Below are positions 22,817 to 32,401 of a stretch of 51,841 nucleotides of DNA, piece after piece. The DNA lies in contig JAGBSX010000056.1 of the NCBI GenBank assembly GCA_017631635.1, positions 1 through 51,841 on the forward strand. Reading direction: 5' to 3'. The notes under the pieces were generated by a model. The model worked only from the letters and a program-made list of their open reading frames with translations. It was not told the origin of the DNA and made no database searches. The translations under genes were made by a program, and so were the position numbers. This DNA comes from Clostridia bacterium. Lineage in GTDB: Bacteria; Bacillota; Clostridia; Christensenellales; RUG350. The stretch's first letter is position 1; each line of letters opens with the position of its first letter.

Positions 22817-24070
22817 ATGAAGACATTTGAGCCAAAACTATTAACTTCACTCAAAGGATATACAGCCAAGGACGTATTAAACGATATCGTGGCTGGTATT
22901 ATCGTGGCTATCATAGCGTTGCCACTATCTATCGCTCTAGCGATAGCCTCTGGCGCTAGCCCTGTGACGGGATTGTATACTGCTATCATAGCAGGATTTG
23001 TCGCATCTATGCTAGGTGGTAGCAAGGTAAATATATCAGGACCTACTGCCGCATTTGCGACCATAGTGGCAGGCATCATAGCCACAGAGGGTATGGAAGG
23101 TCTCCTCATAGCGACGATTATGGCAGGCGCGATACTAGTGCTACTGGGACTATTTAGGCTAGGCAATCTCATCAAGTATATACCTCATACTATCACGGTA
23201 GGGTTTACTAGTGGTATAGCCGTCACGTTATTTGTAGGACAGATGAAAGATTTTTTGGGACTGACTTATCCTAGTGGAACTCACGCCATAGAGACGCTAG
23301 AGAAGTTGTCTTTGGTATTTGAGCATATATCCACTATCAACGTGTACGCCGTGCTAATAGGAGTAGTTAGCCTAGCGATACTCATATTTGTACCCAAGAT
23401 TTTGAAAAAACTCCCCCCTTCACTCATAGCAGTCATAGTGGGAGCATTGATAGTAGCGCTATTGCCTATCGACGTGGCTACCGTAGGTAGTCTATACACT
23501 ATCGAGGCAGGATTGCCTACTATTAGCGTACCTGAGTTTAGCGTAGACAAGGTGATAGCGTTGATACCTAGCGCCGTGACTATAGCGCTACTAGCATCTA
23601 TAGAGAGCCTACTTAGTTGCGTAGTGAGTGACAAGATGGTAGGAGACACTCACAATCCAAATACCGAACTAATAGCGCTAGGACTAGGCAACGTATTCGT
23701 AGGATTTTGTGGAGGTATACCTGCCACAGGCGCTATAGCGCGTACTGCAGCCAACGTCAAAAACGGCGCAAAATCTCCTCTGTCTGGTATGACACACGCA
23801 CTCGTACTGCTACTAGTACTAGTAGTATTGATGCCACTAGCATCTATGATACCTATGCCTGTGATAGCGTCGATACTATTTGTAGTGGCGTACAATATGA
23901 GTGAGTATAGAGAATTTTTCGCTATCATCAAGAGTAGGCAAGTGACTGACATAATAGTCTTGGTACTTACTTTTGTATTGACGGTAGTATTTGACCTAGT
24001 AGTAGCCATAGTGGTTGGTATAGTGCTACATTATCTAATCAAACTAATCAAAAGCAAAGTGGCGAAATAA
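22817..24070 (+). CDS. SulP-family anion permease without STAS domain
   Basis: Inner-membrane anion transporter of the SLC26/SulP family; substrates in bacteria include sulfate, bicarbonate and C4-dicarboxylates. Family marks are the DVLNDIVAGIIVAIIALPLS helix near the start, SGASPVTGLYTAIIAGF, the NISGPTAAF pore segment (Q/P-type helix break), and GGIPATGAIARTAANVKNGA late in the protein. At 417 residues it stops right after the last helix, so the cytosolic STAS domain found in most 550-residue members is absent. The start at 22817 is set by GAGGT; upstream in-frame starts overlap the promoter. It is monocistronic with its own terminator. Confidence 0.92.
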   Translation: MKTFEPKLLTSLKGYTAKDVLNDIVAGIIVAIIALPLSIALAIASGASPVTGLYTAIIAGFVASMLGGSKVNISGPTAAFATIVAGIIATEGMEGLLIATIMAGAILVLLGLFRLGNLIKYIPHTITVGFTSGIAVTLFVGQMKDFLGLTYPSGTHAIETLEKLSLVFEHISTINVYAVLIGVVSLAILIFVPKILKKLPPSLIAVIVGALIVALLPIDVATVGSLYTIEAGLPTISVPEFSVDKVIALIPSAVTIALLASIESLLSCVVSDKMVGDTHNPNTELIALGLGNVFVGFCGGIPATGAIARTAANVKNGAKSPLSGMTHALVLLLVLVVLMPLASMIPMPVIASILFVVAYNMSEYREFFAIIKSRQVTDIIVLVLTFVLTVVFDLVVAIVVGIVLHYLIKLIKSKVAK

Positions 24071-24076
24071 AAAAAG

Positions 24077-24102
24077 AACCTACTATCTAGTAGGTTTTTT
24101 TG
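24077..24102 (+). terminator. Intrinsic terminator of the SulP gene
   Basis: AACCTACTA (24077-24085) pairs with TAGTAGGTT (24088-24096), followed by a T run. Confidence 0.88.
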
Positions 24103-24150
24103 GACAAAAAGATGTGTATGATGATATTATGAAGAGAGGAGGTGTGATAA

Positions 24151-25887
24151 TTGAATAAAAAAATCAAACCTACTTCAAATACCATGTGGAGTTATATCTC
24201 CCCCAAGAAATGGGAGATTTCTCTAGGATTGATAGTCAAACTAATAGGTACGGTAGTCGAACTGCTACTACCTTGGATGCTATCGGTGATACTAGACGAA
24301 TTCGTACCTAGGGGAGATTTGCCAAATATTTGGCTATGGGGTGGACTGATGGTGTTGACCTCTTTGGTCGCACTAGTTGCCAACGTATTTGCCAATCGTT
24401 ATGCCACACGCATATCTAGGGATATCACCATACGAGTCAGAGGAGATTTGTTTAGAAAAGTCACCTCTCTACCTCAGAGTGCCGTAGACCGATTTACAGT
24501 ACCGTCTCTCATCTCTAGACTGACTAGCGACACCTACAATTTTCACTCTATGGTCGACCGTATGCAACGACTAGGAGTGCGCGCTCCTATATTACTCACA
24601 GGAGGACTAGTAGTCACGACGTTGATGGAGCCTACTCTCACGCTAATATTTGTAGGTATCATACCTATACTAGCGCTAGTGATATGGCTAGTGTCTTCAA
24701 ATGGCGTGAGGCTATTTGGAGTATCCCAACAAAAACTTGACCACACTCTCAAGCGTTCGCAGGAGAGTATGAACGGTATCAGGGTAATCAGGGCATTGTC
24801 TCGTGGAGAGTATGAAAAAGAGCGATTTGATATAGCCAACCGTGACTATATCGCTAGCGAGAAGAAGGCTACCTTGGTGATGAATATATCCTCGCCTGTG
24901 ATGAATTTGTTGCTAAATATCGGTCTGGCATTGGTCATACTGATAGGTGCGTACAGAGTCAACGAGGGATTGACTAGCGTAGGTACTATGATAGCATTTT
25001 TGAGTTATTTCACTATTATACTCAATTCGCTGATGATGGTATCGCGTATATTTATGATGCTCTCCAAGGGTACTGCTAGCGCAAATAGAATACAAGAAGT
25101 GCTAGATAGTGAGGACGACCTCCCACTACTAGATATACCTACCGTGGAGGAGGAGGGTTATATTACCTTTGACAAAGTGACTTTCTCCTACAACAAGGGT
25201 GTCAACAATCTAGAGGATATATCCTTTAGTCTCCCTAAGGGACAGACTCTAGGTATCATAGGAGGCACAGGCTCGGGCAAGAGTACTATCGTCAAATTGT
25301 TGATGAGATATTATGACGTGGACGAGGGTAGCATACGCATAGGTGGTCGCGACGTGAGGAGCATAGACCCCCACGCGCTATACTCTACCTTTGGCGTGGC
25401 TATGCAAAACGACTTTTTGTTTAGTGGTAGCGTCGGTGAAAACGTGGACTTTTTGAGAGATATACCCTCGGAGGATATCGCTAGGGCTGTAGAGACTTCT
25501 CAATCTAGTAGTATCATAGAGGGAGAGGGTTATGACAGACCTGTAGCAGGCAGAGGTCAAAATCTCAGCGGTGGTCAAAAGCAAAGACTATATATCGCTA
25601 GAGCCTTGGCAAATACCCCTGACATACTCATACTAGACGATAGTTCGTCGGCGCTTGATTATGCGACCGACCTAAAGTTGCGCACTCATATCAACAAAAA
25701 TTATGCCGATTGCACCAAGATAATAGTCTCCCAACGCATAGCGTCGGTACAAAATAGCGACCTTATCATAGTGCTACGAGATGGCAAGATAAGTGGAATA
25801 GGCACGCACGAGCAGTTGCTAAATAGTTGCGAAGATTATACGCAGATTGCTCAGGTGCAACTAGAGGGAGGTGAGATATATGGCTGA
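24151..25887 (+). CDS. ABC exporter half-transporter, subunit 1
   Basis: Fused permease-ATPase of the type IV (MsbA/LmrA-like) exporter class, 578 residues. Six helices in residues about 20-310 are followed by the nucleotide-binding domain with Walker A GGTGSGKST, signature LSGGQKQR, Walker B DILILDDSSSALD and the H-loop replaced: VSQRIASV has Gln where exporters usually have His. The D in place of the catalytic Glu after Walker B (LILDDSS) also points to a degenerate ATP site, as in asymmetric heterodimers such as BmrCD or TM287/288. The start is a TTG at 24151 after AGGAGGTG. It overlaps its partner by 8 bases. Confidence 0.92.
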   Translation: MNKKIKPTSNTMWSYISPKKWEISLGLIVKLIGTVVELLLPWMLSVILDEFVPRGDLPNIWLWGGLMVLTSLVALVANVFANRYATRISRDITIRVRGDLFRKVTSLPQSAVDRFTVPSLISRLTSDTYNFHSMVDRMQRLGVRAPILLTGGLVVTTLMEPTLTLIFVGIIPILALVIWLVSSNGVRLFGVSQQKLDHTLKRSQESMNGIRVIRALSRGEYEKERFDIANRDYIASEKKATLVMNISSPVMNLLLNIGLALVILIGAYRVNEGLTSVGTMIAFLSYFTIILNSLMMVSRIFMMLSKGTASANRIQEVLDSEDDLPLLDIPTVEEEGYITFDKVTFSYNKGVNNLEDISFSLPKGQTLGIIGGTGSGKSTIVKLLMRYYDVDEGSIRIGGRDVRSIDPHALYSTFGVAMQNDFLFSGSVGENVDFLRDIPSEDIARAVETSQSSSIIEGEGYDRPVAGRGQNLSGGQKQRLYIARALANTPDILILDDSSSALDYATDLKLRTHINKNYADCTKIIVSQRIASVQNSDLIIVLRDGKISGIGTHEQLLNSCEDYTQIAQVQLEGGEIYG

Positions 25888-27721
25888 CAAACCTTCTATA
25901 TCTAGTACTATCCCCCAAAACGTACCCAAAGCCCACGGAGGCCCAGGTGGTAGAGGTGGCTTTGAGAGACCAAAAGCCCCTACTAGGCAGATACTAGGCA
26001 GATTGATTAAGTACCTAGGAGGTCAAAAGTGGCTACTCATACTAGCGATATCTATATCTCTAGTGGCAAACCTACTCTCTCTCATAGGACCAAAACTCAG
26101 CGGTCTAGCCATAGATGCGCTCAAACTAGGCGAAGGTATGGTAGATTTTGAGACGGTGATATATTACGTCGTGATTATGATAGTAGGCTACGTACTGTCG
26201 GCGATACTCTCATATCTGCTTACTTTCATAATGGTCAATATAGGTAGAAATACCGTCTACCGTATGCGAAAGGACGTATTTGAACACTTGCTAAAACTCC
26301 CCGTATCCTTCTATGACCAACATCTAGTAGGAGACGTATTGAGTGTGATGAATTATGATATCGACAATATCTCTATGGCACTCAGCAACGACCTAGTGCA
26401 TATATTCACTTCGCTAGTCACCGTGATATTCTCATTTGTGATGATGCTCACCATATCTCCTGTGATGATACTTGTATTTTTGGTGACTATACCTATATCC
26501 GTGATATTCACTAGATACCGTACCAAGAAGGTGAGACCTATGTTTCGCAATAGGTCTATCAAACTAGGCGCTCTCAACTCCTACGCAGAGGAGATGACTG
26601 GTGGACTATCCACCATCAAGGCGTATGGTAGAGAAGAGGTATTTAATGCTAGATTTGACGAGTACAACGAGAGTGCTTGCGAGGCGAACTACGAGGCTGA
26701 CAAATTCGCTAGTACCACAGGACCGGCAGTTATGTTTATCAACAATTTGTCTCTAGCACTAGTGAGTATATTTGGCGCGCTTATGTATATGAGTGGCGTG
26801 ATTACCGTAGGAAACGTATCTTCTTTCGTGCTATACTCACGCAAATTCTCTGGACCTATCAACGAATTCGCCTCCATATTTAGCGAACTTCAGTCTGCTC
26901 TAGCATCTGCAGAGAGAGTATTTAGGCTACTAGACGAGTCTACCGAGACTCCCGACAAGGAGGGTGCAGTAGTACTCACAAATACTAGAGGAGAGGTGGA
27001 TATAGAGGACGTGCATTTTTCGTACGTGGAGGGTAGAGAGGTGCTACGAGGTGTCTCTCTCAAGGTAGAGAGTGGTCAAACCGTAGCGATAGTAGGTCAT
27101 ACAGGCTCGGGCAAGACTACGATTATCAATCTCCTCATGAGATTTTATGACGTGAACGCAGGATCTATCGCTATAGACGGCATAGACGTGAGAGATATGA
27201 CTAGAGATAGTCTACGACAATCTTTCTCTATGGTACTGCAAGACACTTGGCTATTTAGCGATACCATCATGAACAATCTTCGCTACGGTAGAGATGCCGT
27301 GAGTGATGAGGAGATAATCAGAGCCACCAAGGACGCAGGGGTGCACAAATTTATAGAGTCTCTGCCACAGGGCTACGATACGGTGCTCGCAGACGGTGGA
27401 GCATCTATCTCCAAAGGTCAAAAACAACTACTCACCATAGCCCGTGCTATGCTCAGCGACGCGCCTATGCTCATACTAGACGAGGCTACCTCAAACGTAG
27501 ATAGTCAGACGGAGATGGCTATACAGTCTGCTATGCTACGACTACGAGAGCACAAGACGTGTTTTGTCATAGCGCATAGACTATCTACTATCAAAAATGC
27601 CGACCTAATAGTAGTCATGAGAGATGGACTGATAGTAGAGAGTGGCACTCACGAAGAACTTATGGACAAGAGAGGGTATTATTACGAGTTGCACAATTCG
27701 CAATTTGAGACAGATTTGTAA
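25880..27721 (+). CDS. ABC exporter half-transporter, subunit 2
   Basis: Partner half-transporter, 613 residues, with a Gly/Pro-rich N-terminal cytosolic extension (about 1-40), six helices, then a nucleotide-binding domain with Walker A GHTGSGKTT, Walker B MLILDEATSNVD (catalytic Glu present) and H-loop IAHRLSTI. Its signature is ISKGQKQL rather than LSGGQ, so the two subunits together would form one canonical and one degenerate ATP site. The start at 25880 follows GGAGGTG and overlaps the subunit 1 stop, giving coupled translation. The substrate (drug, peptide or lipid) cannot be told from sequence. Confidence 0.93.
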   Translation: MADKPSISSTIPQNVPKAHGGPGGRGGFERPKAPTRQILGRLIKYLGGQKWLLILAISISLVANLLSLIGPKLSGLAIDALKLGEGMVDFETVIYYVVIMIVGYVLSAILSYLLTFIMVNIGRNTVYRMRKDVFEHLLKLPVSFYDQHLVGDVLSVMNYDIDNISMALSNDLVHIFTSLVTVIFSFVMMLTISPVMILVFLVTIPISVIFTRYRTKKVRPMFRNRSIKLGALNSYAEEMTGGLSTIKAYGREEVFNARFDEYNESACEANYEADKFASTTGPAVMFINNLSLALVSIFGALMYMSGVITVGNVSSFVLYSRKFSGPINEFASIFSELQSALASAERVFRLLDESTETPDKEGAVVLTNTRGEVDIEDVHFSYVEGREVLRGVSLKVESGQTVAIVGHTGSGKTTIINLLMRFYDVNAGSIAIDGIDVRDMTRDSLRQSFSMVLQDTWLFSDTIMNNLRYGRDAVSDEEIIRATKDAGVHKFIESLPQGYDTVLADGGASISKGQKQLLTIARAMLSDAPMLILDEATSNVDSQTEMAIQSAMLRLREHKTCFVIAHRLSTIKNADLIVVMRDGLIVESGTHEELMDKRGYYYELHNSQFETDL

Positions 27722-27801
27722 TAGGATAGTATTAAGTCTGCAAATGACAAAAAGTAGAGATGTTAGATAAATCTAACGAGGAATAAATTTTTTTCAAAAA
27801 C

Positions 27802-27830
27802 TTGACACGCATATAGGTATGTAGTATAAT
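27802..27830 (+). promoter_or_regulatory. Full-consensus sigma-A promoter for the small membrane protein
   Basis: TTGACA (27802-27807), exactly 17 bp, TATAAT (27825-27830). AGGAG at 27838-27842 means a leader of about 11 bases. It is one of two perfect consensus promoters with optimal spacing noted in the window. Confidence 0.88.
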
Positions 27831-27847
27831 TCTACATAGGAGCGAGT

Positions 27848-28315
27848 ATGAGAGATAGCGTTAAAAACACACTAAATATATCCTTGATATTCAAAGCAAC
27901 TATCGCATTTGCGTTGATGGTGGTTGCTTTTAGCATACTCTCATACGCTAGTATTTACTTTTATTATATCAGGAATTTCTTGGCTCAACTAGGCAACGTC
28001 AACGTAGAGATAGGAGTATTCTCTACTCAGACTACTAGCATATTTGCGAGATTCTCACACCTAGAGTACATACTATATTCATTTGCTCAAAACATATCTG
28101 CTATCAGCCAGATGATAGCCCTAGATATGAAGTTTGTGATATGCTACTATATGGATATGCTCACTCGTGTCAAAAATGTATTTTTCGTAGCGATTGATAC
28201 CCTCAAGACACAGATATATATCATCATTTCTATTTGCAAGAAGGCTATCAGTCTATCTACCGTAGAGGAGAAGACTACTAGTTTTTGCTTGCCATACACT
28301 AGACTAACTATATAA
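27848..28315 (+). CDS. Small unknown membrane protein behind a consensus promoter
   Basis: Function not recognised. The 155-residue protein has a strong hydrophobic segment at about 12-38 (LIFKATIAFALMVVAFSILS), then a long helical stretch rich in I, F, Y and M, and a second hydrophobic segment near 120-140 (VFFVAIDTLKTQIYIIISI). It has no catalytic motif and no Walker boxes. It is transcribed alone: a perfect promoter upstream, a UUCG hairpin overlapping the stop and a long terminator downstream. Codon use resembles the core genes, so it does not look recently acquired. Confidence 0.7.
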   Translation: MRDSVKNTLNISLIFKATIAFALMVVAFSILSYASIYFYYIRNFLAQLGNVNVEIGVFSTQTTSIFARFSHLEYILYSFAQNISAISQMIALDMKFVICYYMDMLTRVKNVFFVAIDTLKTQIYIIISICKKAISLSTVEEKTTSFCLPYTRLTI

Positions 28316-28340
28316 TCAGGCGTACTTCGGTGCGCCTGAT
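28315..28340 (+). other. Extra-stable hairpin with UUCG tetraloop at the 3' end of the small membrane-protein gene
   Basis: An 11-bp stem (ATCAGGCGTAC with GTGCGCCTGAT, one G-U pair) closes the loop c(UUCG)g. It starts on the last base of the stop codon. No T run follows, so it is more likely an mRNA 3'-end stabiliser than a terminator. Confidence 0.75.
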
Positions 28341-28373
28341 CGTCGTGCTATATATTGACACGCATTGATTAGG

Positions 28374-28415
28374 CGATTGTACCTACCACACGTGGTAGGG
28401 GTGCAGTCGTTTTTT
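28374..28415 (+). terminator. Intrinsic terminator with long stem
   Basis: CGATTGTACC and CCTACCAC pair with the sequence up to 28409 (a two-G bulge and some G-U pairs), followed by six T at 28410-28415. Confidence 0.8.
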
Positions 28416-28473
28416 ATATTTAAAAAATAGAGACGTTCGATTTGGGACATACTACTTGGGAGGAAGAGATTAA

Positions 28474-30702
28474 ATGACGTTTTTGTATTACGCATTTGCA
28501 ATAATATCGGGAGTGGCTACCTTCTTGCTTTTGTCAAAGTTTGCCAAAGGTGAGAACAAGGGGCGACTACTCAAATATATAGCCATAGGACTAGCATTGA
28601 TATTTGCCGTGAGATATTTGGGCAACAAGGTGGAGTTGACGTGGACTTATGCGCTAAATATCAATTCGCCATTTGGCAAGAGTGGAGGATTTGAGACACT
28701 TGTGTCCACCTTGGCTATATGGTTTTCGCTCACTAGCACCATCATACTAGTGACCTATCCATTTTTCTACGACAAGGTCAAGACTTATAGGATACTGCTT
28801 AGATATTTTGCGACGCCAGTCTTTGCGATTACTCTAGCCATGCTCCCACTAATCACGGTGGCTATGGACGGAGTGGCACTAGCCAATTCGTTGTACTTTA
28901 GAGACGTGATACTCTCTATAGAGGTAGGTATATCACTAGCATTTTCGCTACACCTCGCCCTCTCTAACAAAGAGAAGTTTGACTGGAAGTCGGTGAGGAC
29001 TGCTATACTACTGCTACTAGGTATGTTGGCTATCTCTATGCCTAGTTATACTCTCCAAGTCATCTTTGGCGAAGGTCCTACACACCTAGTCATAGACGAC
29101 TTTGAGCCAGCACACAGAGCATTACTCTACGGAGCAGTCGTGCTACCTGTCATCATACATTTGATATTTAGCAGATGTGATTACGAACTCAAGAGATGCG
29201 CTCTCATATTCATATCCGTAGCAGGTATGATTAGTTATTCGCATATAGTAGACTTCGGCGACTTGTCCCAGTTGAGATACTGGCCACTACACCTATGTAA
29301 TACTGCTATGTATATAGTACCTCTATGCTTGATATTCAAGATGAACAAACTATACTATTTCACTCTGTTTATCAACGTCTTTGGTGCGTTCCTCGCTATG
29401 ATTATGCCAAACAAGGACGGCGCTATACTCACAGCCGAGCAAGTCAACTTTTGGGTAAATCACTATATCGCATTTTTCATGCCGATACTATGTATATCCT
29501 TGAGGATATTCGAGAGGCCCAAACTCAAACAGTTTATCTACTCCCTCATAGCCTTTGCGTGCTACTACGTATTCGTACTCATAGTCAACGCCTACTACGG
29601 AGATACCGACTTCTTCTTCATCAATTCAAATTTCGTAGCAGAGAAGTTGGGTACTTGGGCAGAGAAACTATTGCAAGGCAACAACGTACTTACCTTCACT
29701 CTATTTGATAGGGCTATCACGTTGTACCCTATATACCAGACGTTGTTCTTCTTGGCGTACGTATTACTATCGTTTGCTATGTGGTTCGTGTACGAGCAGG
29801 CGTTTGCGTTTGCAGACCTATACGCAGATATGGGAGAGAGAAAGAGAAAAATCAAGGCTGATGCGATAGCATTGGAGATACAAATGAATGGAAGGAGTAT
29901 CACAGAACCTATGAATCTAGACGGTCAAAACAAATTGATATTGAGAAATTTTTCAAAGAAGTATGCTACCTCAAACGTATACGCAGTCAAAGACGCTAAT
30001 CTCGAGGTAGTGGGTGGAGAGATATTTGGATTTTTAGGTCCAAATGGTGCAGGTAAGTCTACTATCATCAAGAGTATAGTAGGTATACAGACTATCACCT
30101 CCGGCTCTATCGAGGTGTGTGGCTACGACGTGGAGAAACAACCCGTCGGCGCTAAGATGCAACTAGGATTTGTCCCAGACCACTACGCTCTATACGAAAA
30201 TCTCACGGGTAGAGAATACGTCAACTATATAGCCGACCTATATGGAGTATCTGTAGAGGACAGGACTGCTCGTATAGACGAGTACGTAGAGAGATTCAAT
30301 CTAACTCTCGCATTTGACAACAAAATCAAGACGTATTCGCACGGTATGAAACAAAAGATAACTATTATGTCAGCCCTAGTGCATGAGCCAAAGGTATGGA
30401 TACTAGACGAGCCTCTCACAGGTCTAGACCCTGAGAGTATATGGCAGGTCAAGGAGTGTATGAAGGCGCACGCCAAGAAAGGCAACATAGTATTTTTCTC
30501 ATCTCACATCATAGACGTAGTAGAGAGAATATGCGATAGAATCGCTATCATCAAAAAAGGTAATATACTATGCACTCGTACTATCAAGGAGATAGAGGAG
30601 AGTGGCGAAAAACTAGAGAACTATTATATGGATATGATAGGCGAGCAACGCAGAGACGACTCCGAATATGACAAGACCAATCTAGAGGGAGCAGAGGGAT
30701 AG
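28474..30702 (+). CDS. YwaF/TMEM164-like integral membrane domain fused to an ABC transporter ATPase
   Basis: A 742-residue fusion. Residues about 1-460 are a polytopic membrane domain with roughly twelve helices. Its segment YWPLHLCNTAMYI (about 269-281) is the hallmark His-x-Cys-Asn block of the YwaF / TP0381 / TMEM164 family. Residues about 485-715 are an ABC ATPase: Walker A GPNGAGKS (about 522-529), signature YSHGMKQK, Walker B VWILDEPLTGLDPES, H-loop FFSSHI. The junction (460-485) is charged and cytosolic. YwaF proteins are normally about 230-250 residues and stand alone, so the membrane part may be enlarged as well as fused. It starts the transcript with the permease gene one base downstream. 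GGGAGGA at 28458-28464 sets the start. Confidence 0.82.
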   Translation: MTFLYYAFAIISGVATFLLLSKFAKGENKGRLLKYIAIGLALIFAVRYLGNKVELTWTYALNINSPFGKSGGFETLVSTLAIWFSLTSTIILVTYPFFYDKVKTYRILLRYFATPVFAITLAMLPLITVAMDGVALANSLYFRDVILSIEVGISLAFSLHLALSNKEKFDWKSVRTAILLLLGMLAISMPSYTLQVIFGEGPTHLVIDDFEPAHRALLYGAVVLPVIIHLIFSRCDYELKRCALIFISVAGMISYSHIVDFGDLSQLRYWPLHLCNTAMYIVPLCLIFKMNKLYYFTLFINVFGAFLAMIMPNKDGAILTAEQVNFWVNHYIAFFMPILCISLRIFERPKLKQFIYSLIAFACYYVFVLIVNAYYGDTDFFFINSNFVAEKLGTWAEKLLQGNNVLTFTLFDRAITLYPIYQTLFFLAYVLLSFAMWFVYEQAFAFADLYADMGERKRKIKADAIALEIQMNGRSITEPMNLDGQNKLILRNFSKKYATSNVYAVKDANLEVVGGEIFGFLGPNGAGKSTIIKSIVGIQTITSGSIEVCGYDVEKQPVGAKMQLGFVPDHYALYENLTGREYVNYIADLYGVSVEDRTARIDEYVERFNLTLAFDNKIKTYSHGMKQKITIMSALVHEPKVWILDEPLTGLDPESIWQVKECMKAHAKKGNIVFFSSHIIDVVERICDRIAIIKKGNILCTRTIKEIEESGEKLENYYMDMIGEQRRDDSEYDKTNLEGAEG

Positions 30703-30703
30703 T

Positions 30704-32401
30704 ATGCAAAATACATCTACACAAGACAAGAAGAGAACCTTTTTGGATAATTTTGCCACTATCAAGACTCTGTCACTTATGCAACTCAAAGAAAAGATGG
30801 ACTTGAGTTTTTTGGGCAATTTCAAGAAGACTCTCTTTAAGACGATATGGACGATAGTAGAATTTGCCGTGGTGGCGGTGGTATGCTACTTTGTATTTTA
30901 TTTCGCAGGTATACTGGGCGTATTTTCGCTAATAGGCGACGTACCTACTAGTGTAATGACGATAGTATTTACCCTGATGATGGCGCTAAGTTTAGTGTCT
31001 ACTACTGCAGGTCTAGTCAAATCGCTATATTTTTCCAAAGACAATAGCGTGTTGCTAACCTTGCCTGTCACACCATCATTAGTATTTTTGTCCAAACTGG
31101 TCGTATACTACGTATATGAATTGCGCAAAAACTTTATGTTTATAGTACCTATGTTTTTGGCATACGGATTTTTTAAGGGTATGGTGATATGGTACTATCC
31201 TTGGATACTATTCATATTTGTATTTGTATCCGTGCTACCAGTACTACTATCGGCGCTACTCAGTATACCTTGTATGTACGTATACCAACTCATACGCAAG
31301 GTGCAAGTGATACAATATATACTTTACGTTGTGTTAGCAGGTGGACTGATAGCGCTAGGTTGGTATTTGATAGGACTAATCCCAGCAAATATCAATTTCG
31401 TAGAGACCTGGGGTACTACGTTTTGGGAGATACAAGCATTTTTGGAAGGATTTACTAAGACTTTCACTTTGATGCACGCATTTACCACTTTGATAGTAGG
31501 CAAGACACAAGGTTTGAGACTAGTATTATTTGACATCTCTAGTCTATGGGGAGCATTGATACTCATAGCGACCACAGCATTGTTGTTGGTATTGTGTTTC
31601 GTCCTAGCCAAGCCACTATTTTATCGTATGGCTAGCAAGCCTTTTGAGTTTAGCAAAGACGAGAGTATCACCGGCAAGAAAAACGTCAAGACAGGTGGAT
31701 TTTTGTCAGCATTACTCAAGGAGATAAAGATAGGTATACGTGGCAATTCTTTCATCAAGCTCGGTGCTATCGTGGTGGTAGTATTGCCTATGGCGATAGC
31801 CCTACTCAACAAGATGTATAGCGCTATGAATACTAGATTTTTGGGTACGCAGATGACTGTGGCGTTCAATCTAATGGTAGTGCTACTCATATTGCTACTC
31901 ACCAATATCGATATGGCGTCTGCATATAGTAGAGACGGCTCTACTGCTTATCTCAACAAGGTGCAACCCACCTCCTACGCCAAGATACTCTTTGCCAAAC
32001 TAGTGATGAATCTACTCATCACTCTAGTAGGAGTGATATTGACCACGGTAGTATTCTCTACTTATTCATCAATGTCACCTATCAACAACGTGCTATTTGG
32101 AGTAGTGTCGTATCTAGTGTATGCGTGTCATCTATTTTGGAGCGCAGAGACGGATCTGATGAATCCACAGTACGCGCAGTACGCCACCTTTAACGAACAG
32201 GCCAATAATCCAAATGAGAATACCTCCGTGCTACTACTATTTATACTATCATTGATATTCTTCGTGCTAGCACTATTCTTTGGACTAGAGGATGCTACTA
32301 GCGTGTTTGTCAAGTTGACTTTCGTAGCGGCAGCCCTCACGGTGTTCAAGGTGTACACCTATTTCACAAAGATCAAGTTGTATTATAAGGAGAAACAATA
32401 A
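30704..32401 (+). CDS. ABC transporter permease, large two-bundle type
   Basis: A 565-residue membrane protein with about twelve helices in two halves, separated by a charged segment (KPFEFSKDESITGKKNVKTGG, about 325-345, shown as a landmark). It resembles the large permeases of ABC-2 exporters encoded beside stand-alone ATPases. Its ATPase partner is almost certainly the fusion protein encoded immediately upstream, 1 base away. It overlaps the next gene by one base (TAATG). No periplasmic loop or known substrate motif stands out, so direction and cargo are unknown; the neighbouring lipoprotein suggests a cell-surface task. Confidence 0.85.
   Translation: MQNTSTQDKKRTFLDNFATIKTLSLMQLKEKMDLSFLGNFKKTLFKTIWTIVEFAVVAVVCYFVFYFAGILGVFSLIGDVPTSVMTIVFTLMMALSLVSTTAGLVKSLYFSKDNSVLLTLPVTPSLVFLSKLVVYYVYELRKNFMFIVPMFLAYGFFKGMVIWYYPWILFIFVFVSVLPVLLSALLSIPCMYVYQLIRKVQVIQYILYVVLAGGLIALGWYLIGLIPANINFVETWGTTFWEIQAFLEGFTKTFTLMHAFTTLIVGKTQGLRLVLFDISSLWGALILIATTALLLVLCFVLAKPLFYRMASKPFEFSKDESITGKKNVKTGGFLSALLKEIKIGIRGNSFIKLGAIVVVVLPMAIALLNKMYSAMNTRFLGTQMTVAFNLMVVLLILLLTNIDMASAYSRDGSTAYLNKVQPTSYAKILFAKLVMNLLITLVGVILTTVVFSTYSSMSPINNVLFGVVSYLVYACHLFWSAETDLMNPQYAQYATFNEQANNPNENTSVLLLFILSLIFFVLALFFGLEDATSVFVKLTFVAAALTVFKVYTYFTKIKLYYKEKQ

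Noticed and set aside
28355-28383. Second TTGACA (28355-28360) as a promoter
   Set aside because: No -10-like sequence lies 16-18 bp downstream, and the following bases form the terminator stem.
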